DNA from: Apostichopus californicus
Taxonomy: Eukaryota; Echinodermata; Holothuroidea; Aspidochirotida; Stichopodidae
DNA: 24,849 nt
Reading direction: 5' to 3'
NCBI GenBank assembly: GCA_020650975.1
Contig: JAIPMN010001406.1
Coordinates: 1-24,849 of the forward strand
A program made the translations under genes and the position numbers. Positions 23,601 through 24,849 of this stretch are shown piece after piece. How positions within the stretch are numbered: position 1 is the stretch's first letter; every line of letters starts with the position of its first letter. The notes under the pieces were generated by a model that was given only the letters and a program-made list of their open reading frames with translations, had not been told where the DNA came from and did not search any database.

Positions 23601-24849
23601 TTTTCAAGTTTCTGTAACTGACTGTTTTTTTTTTTTTTACAGGTAACTGACATTGTTCTTCCCATGACTTTCTACTTCCTTGATATTAATAAATCATTGA
23701 ATTGGAAAATATCCAGTATCTCATATTTTCCCTTCGAGGGTTGGCTTCTGAGACAAGAGTGTTCAATAAGAACACATTCAATACTGAAATACTATCTTGC
23801 AATTTTTAAACCCACAACAAAACAAAAAAAATCCTAAAAGGAAAAGGAATCAAAAAACATATTGGCTTTCCTTTGTCTCCATTTTAATTTCCTTCTTGTT
23901 GTTGTCGTTGAAAATTTCCAGTTGCTTTTGCGATATGAACCACGACCAGCCACTTATTCACAGAGCTTTACAAATTCTGTCTTAAAATAACAACAACTTC
24001 GAACACCAATAACAAACCTCCCACTTGGCATTTACCTTATCCTTTTACCGAGGGTAATACAAAACCTGACTTCCTTGGCAAACATCTGGTTTATCTCATG
24101 AAAGAATCAGAAATCTCAAGAAATAGGGAACATGAAATCCTGTCCCAACTTGGTAATGATATATTAAAAAAGTTATTGAAATTGAAACCATTGCATCATT
24201 ATCTTGACATGATTCTTGAGGAAGGGGTGAGAGACGAGTGGCCTCTCGATTACCTACTCGAGCCAGAGACCAACGCCAACGCCGACCAACGTAACAAATC
24301 TATCTCTCTCGATTCACAGAAGTGTACAATTTCGAGGAAGCAATGAGGAAGTATTTTATTACATATCTTGTTTTTAAAACAAACTTATAGTCAGTAGGCT
24401 GCACTCCACAGGATATCATATCACACCATTGTTTAAGGTTGTAAACAAATGCTGTAGTTTGACACCCCCAGTGAAAGGTTGTTCTTAGAATGATGGGGTG
24501 GTGAGGGGCGGGGGGAGGGGAGGGGGAACGGTGACACACAGACTCACAGGAACAGAAGGCTGACTAAGAAGGCTTCCCAACAGGAACAACCAGATGAAGT
24601 CAAATGAAAACAAACATAAGGAAAGCTGTGCACCAGCCATTGTCCTTATCGATCCACAACAAGCTGTACCAACACTTTCCACATTCCATTATCATCTATC
24701 TATGACAGTAACTATAAACTACAGACAAAACTTGACTCTACACAATTTTAACCCTACAAGACAAATATGTCCAAGACTAGACTAACATAGCCAAGCTATT
24801 AGCAACAATGGTGATCCCTTGAACATGTATAGCTATATATATTCGATTA
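17617..24849. other. Upstream intron of GRK gene; no exon recognised
   Basis: About 7.2 kb in which I looked on the minus strand for the kinase N-lobe (GGFGEVYG, YAMKCLDKKRIKMKQG, ERIMLSLVS-like) and the RGS-homology region and found none. I also see no other gene I can name. The stretch is AT-rich and holds poly-A/TAAA tracts (17764-17781, 17879-17896), a possible mobile-element start at 18423, a C-run at 19137-19148, G-rich tracts at 20556-20580, 21078-21093 and 21955-21981, poly-A at 21471-21485 and poly-T at 23626-23638. Several 60-90-codon open frames exist but none resembles a known family. It is most simply the large intron before exon a. Confidence 0.6.

Noticed and set aside
24098..24346. 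82-codon plus-strand open frame rich in Leu, Glu and Lys
   Set aside because: No homology recognised, no flanking splice sites that extend it, and no support beyond the absence of stops.

Overview
The window is intron-rich metazoan DNA. It carries the middle part of one minus-strand gene for a beta-adrenergic-receptor-kinase-type G protein-coupled receptor kinase (the GRK2/GRK3 class; ADRBK in older naming). Ten exons with splice junctions and matching phases can be read between 17616 and 2228. Joined, they give 1149 nt (383 codons) with no frame break. Against my recollection of human GRK2 this covers roughly residues 250 to 630: the kinase C-lobe from just before the hinge, the AGC-type C-tail, the return of the RGS-homology fold and most of the PH domain. 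Missing from the window are the N-terminal RGS-homology region and kinase N-lobe, expected above 24849, and the C-terminal helix that binds G-beta-gamma, expected below position 1.

The organism is an animal with a single-type GRK2/3 gene, AT-rich introns of about 0.5-3.7 kb, tRNA-derived SINEs and very frequent poly-G/poly-C tracts. The protein is closely conserved with vertebrate GRK2/3 but clearly not vertebrate. A marine invertebrate, perhaps an echinoderm or other deuterostome, is my guess at low confidence. A short assembly gap of Ns sits at 14495-14527.

Layout from high to low coordinates, which is the direction of transcription: 24849-17617 is an intron or upstream stretch with no recognisable exon. 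The exons are 17616-17535, 16726-16501, 14853-14746, 13885-13819, 12880-12780 (kinase C-lobe), 9086-9020, 8547-8452 (end of kinase and active-site tether), 7245-7092 (RGS-homology return and linker), 5222-5086 and 2338-2228 (PH domain). Positions 2227-1 are intron or downstream sequence without a recognised exon.

The main non-coding content is repeats: a 75-bp minisatellite (4 units) directly beside a splice donor, a 138-bp minisatellite (3 units), two related tRNA-derived SINEs, a third SINE-like element with a CCGGTTAA-type repeat in its head, several local duplications and many G/C homopolymer tracts. The points most worth a second look are a GC-AG intron, the minisatellite that carries repeated perfect GTGAGT splice-donor look-alikes next to a real donor, and complementary G-rich and C-rich tracts on either side of a symmetric 111-nt PH exon. 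I see no prokaryotic, viral or defence system here.
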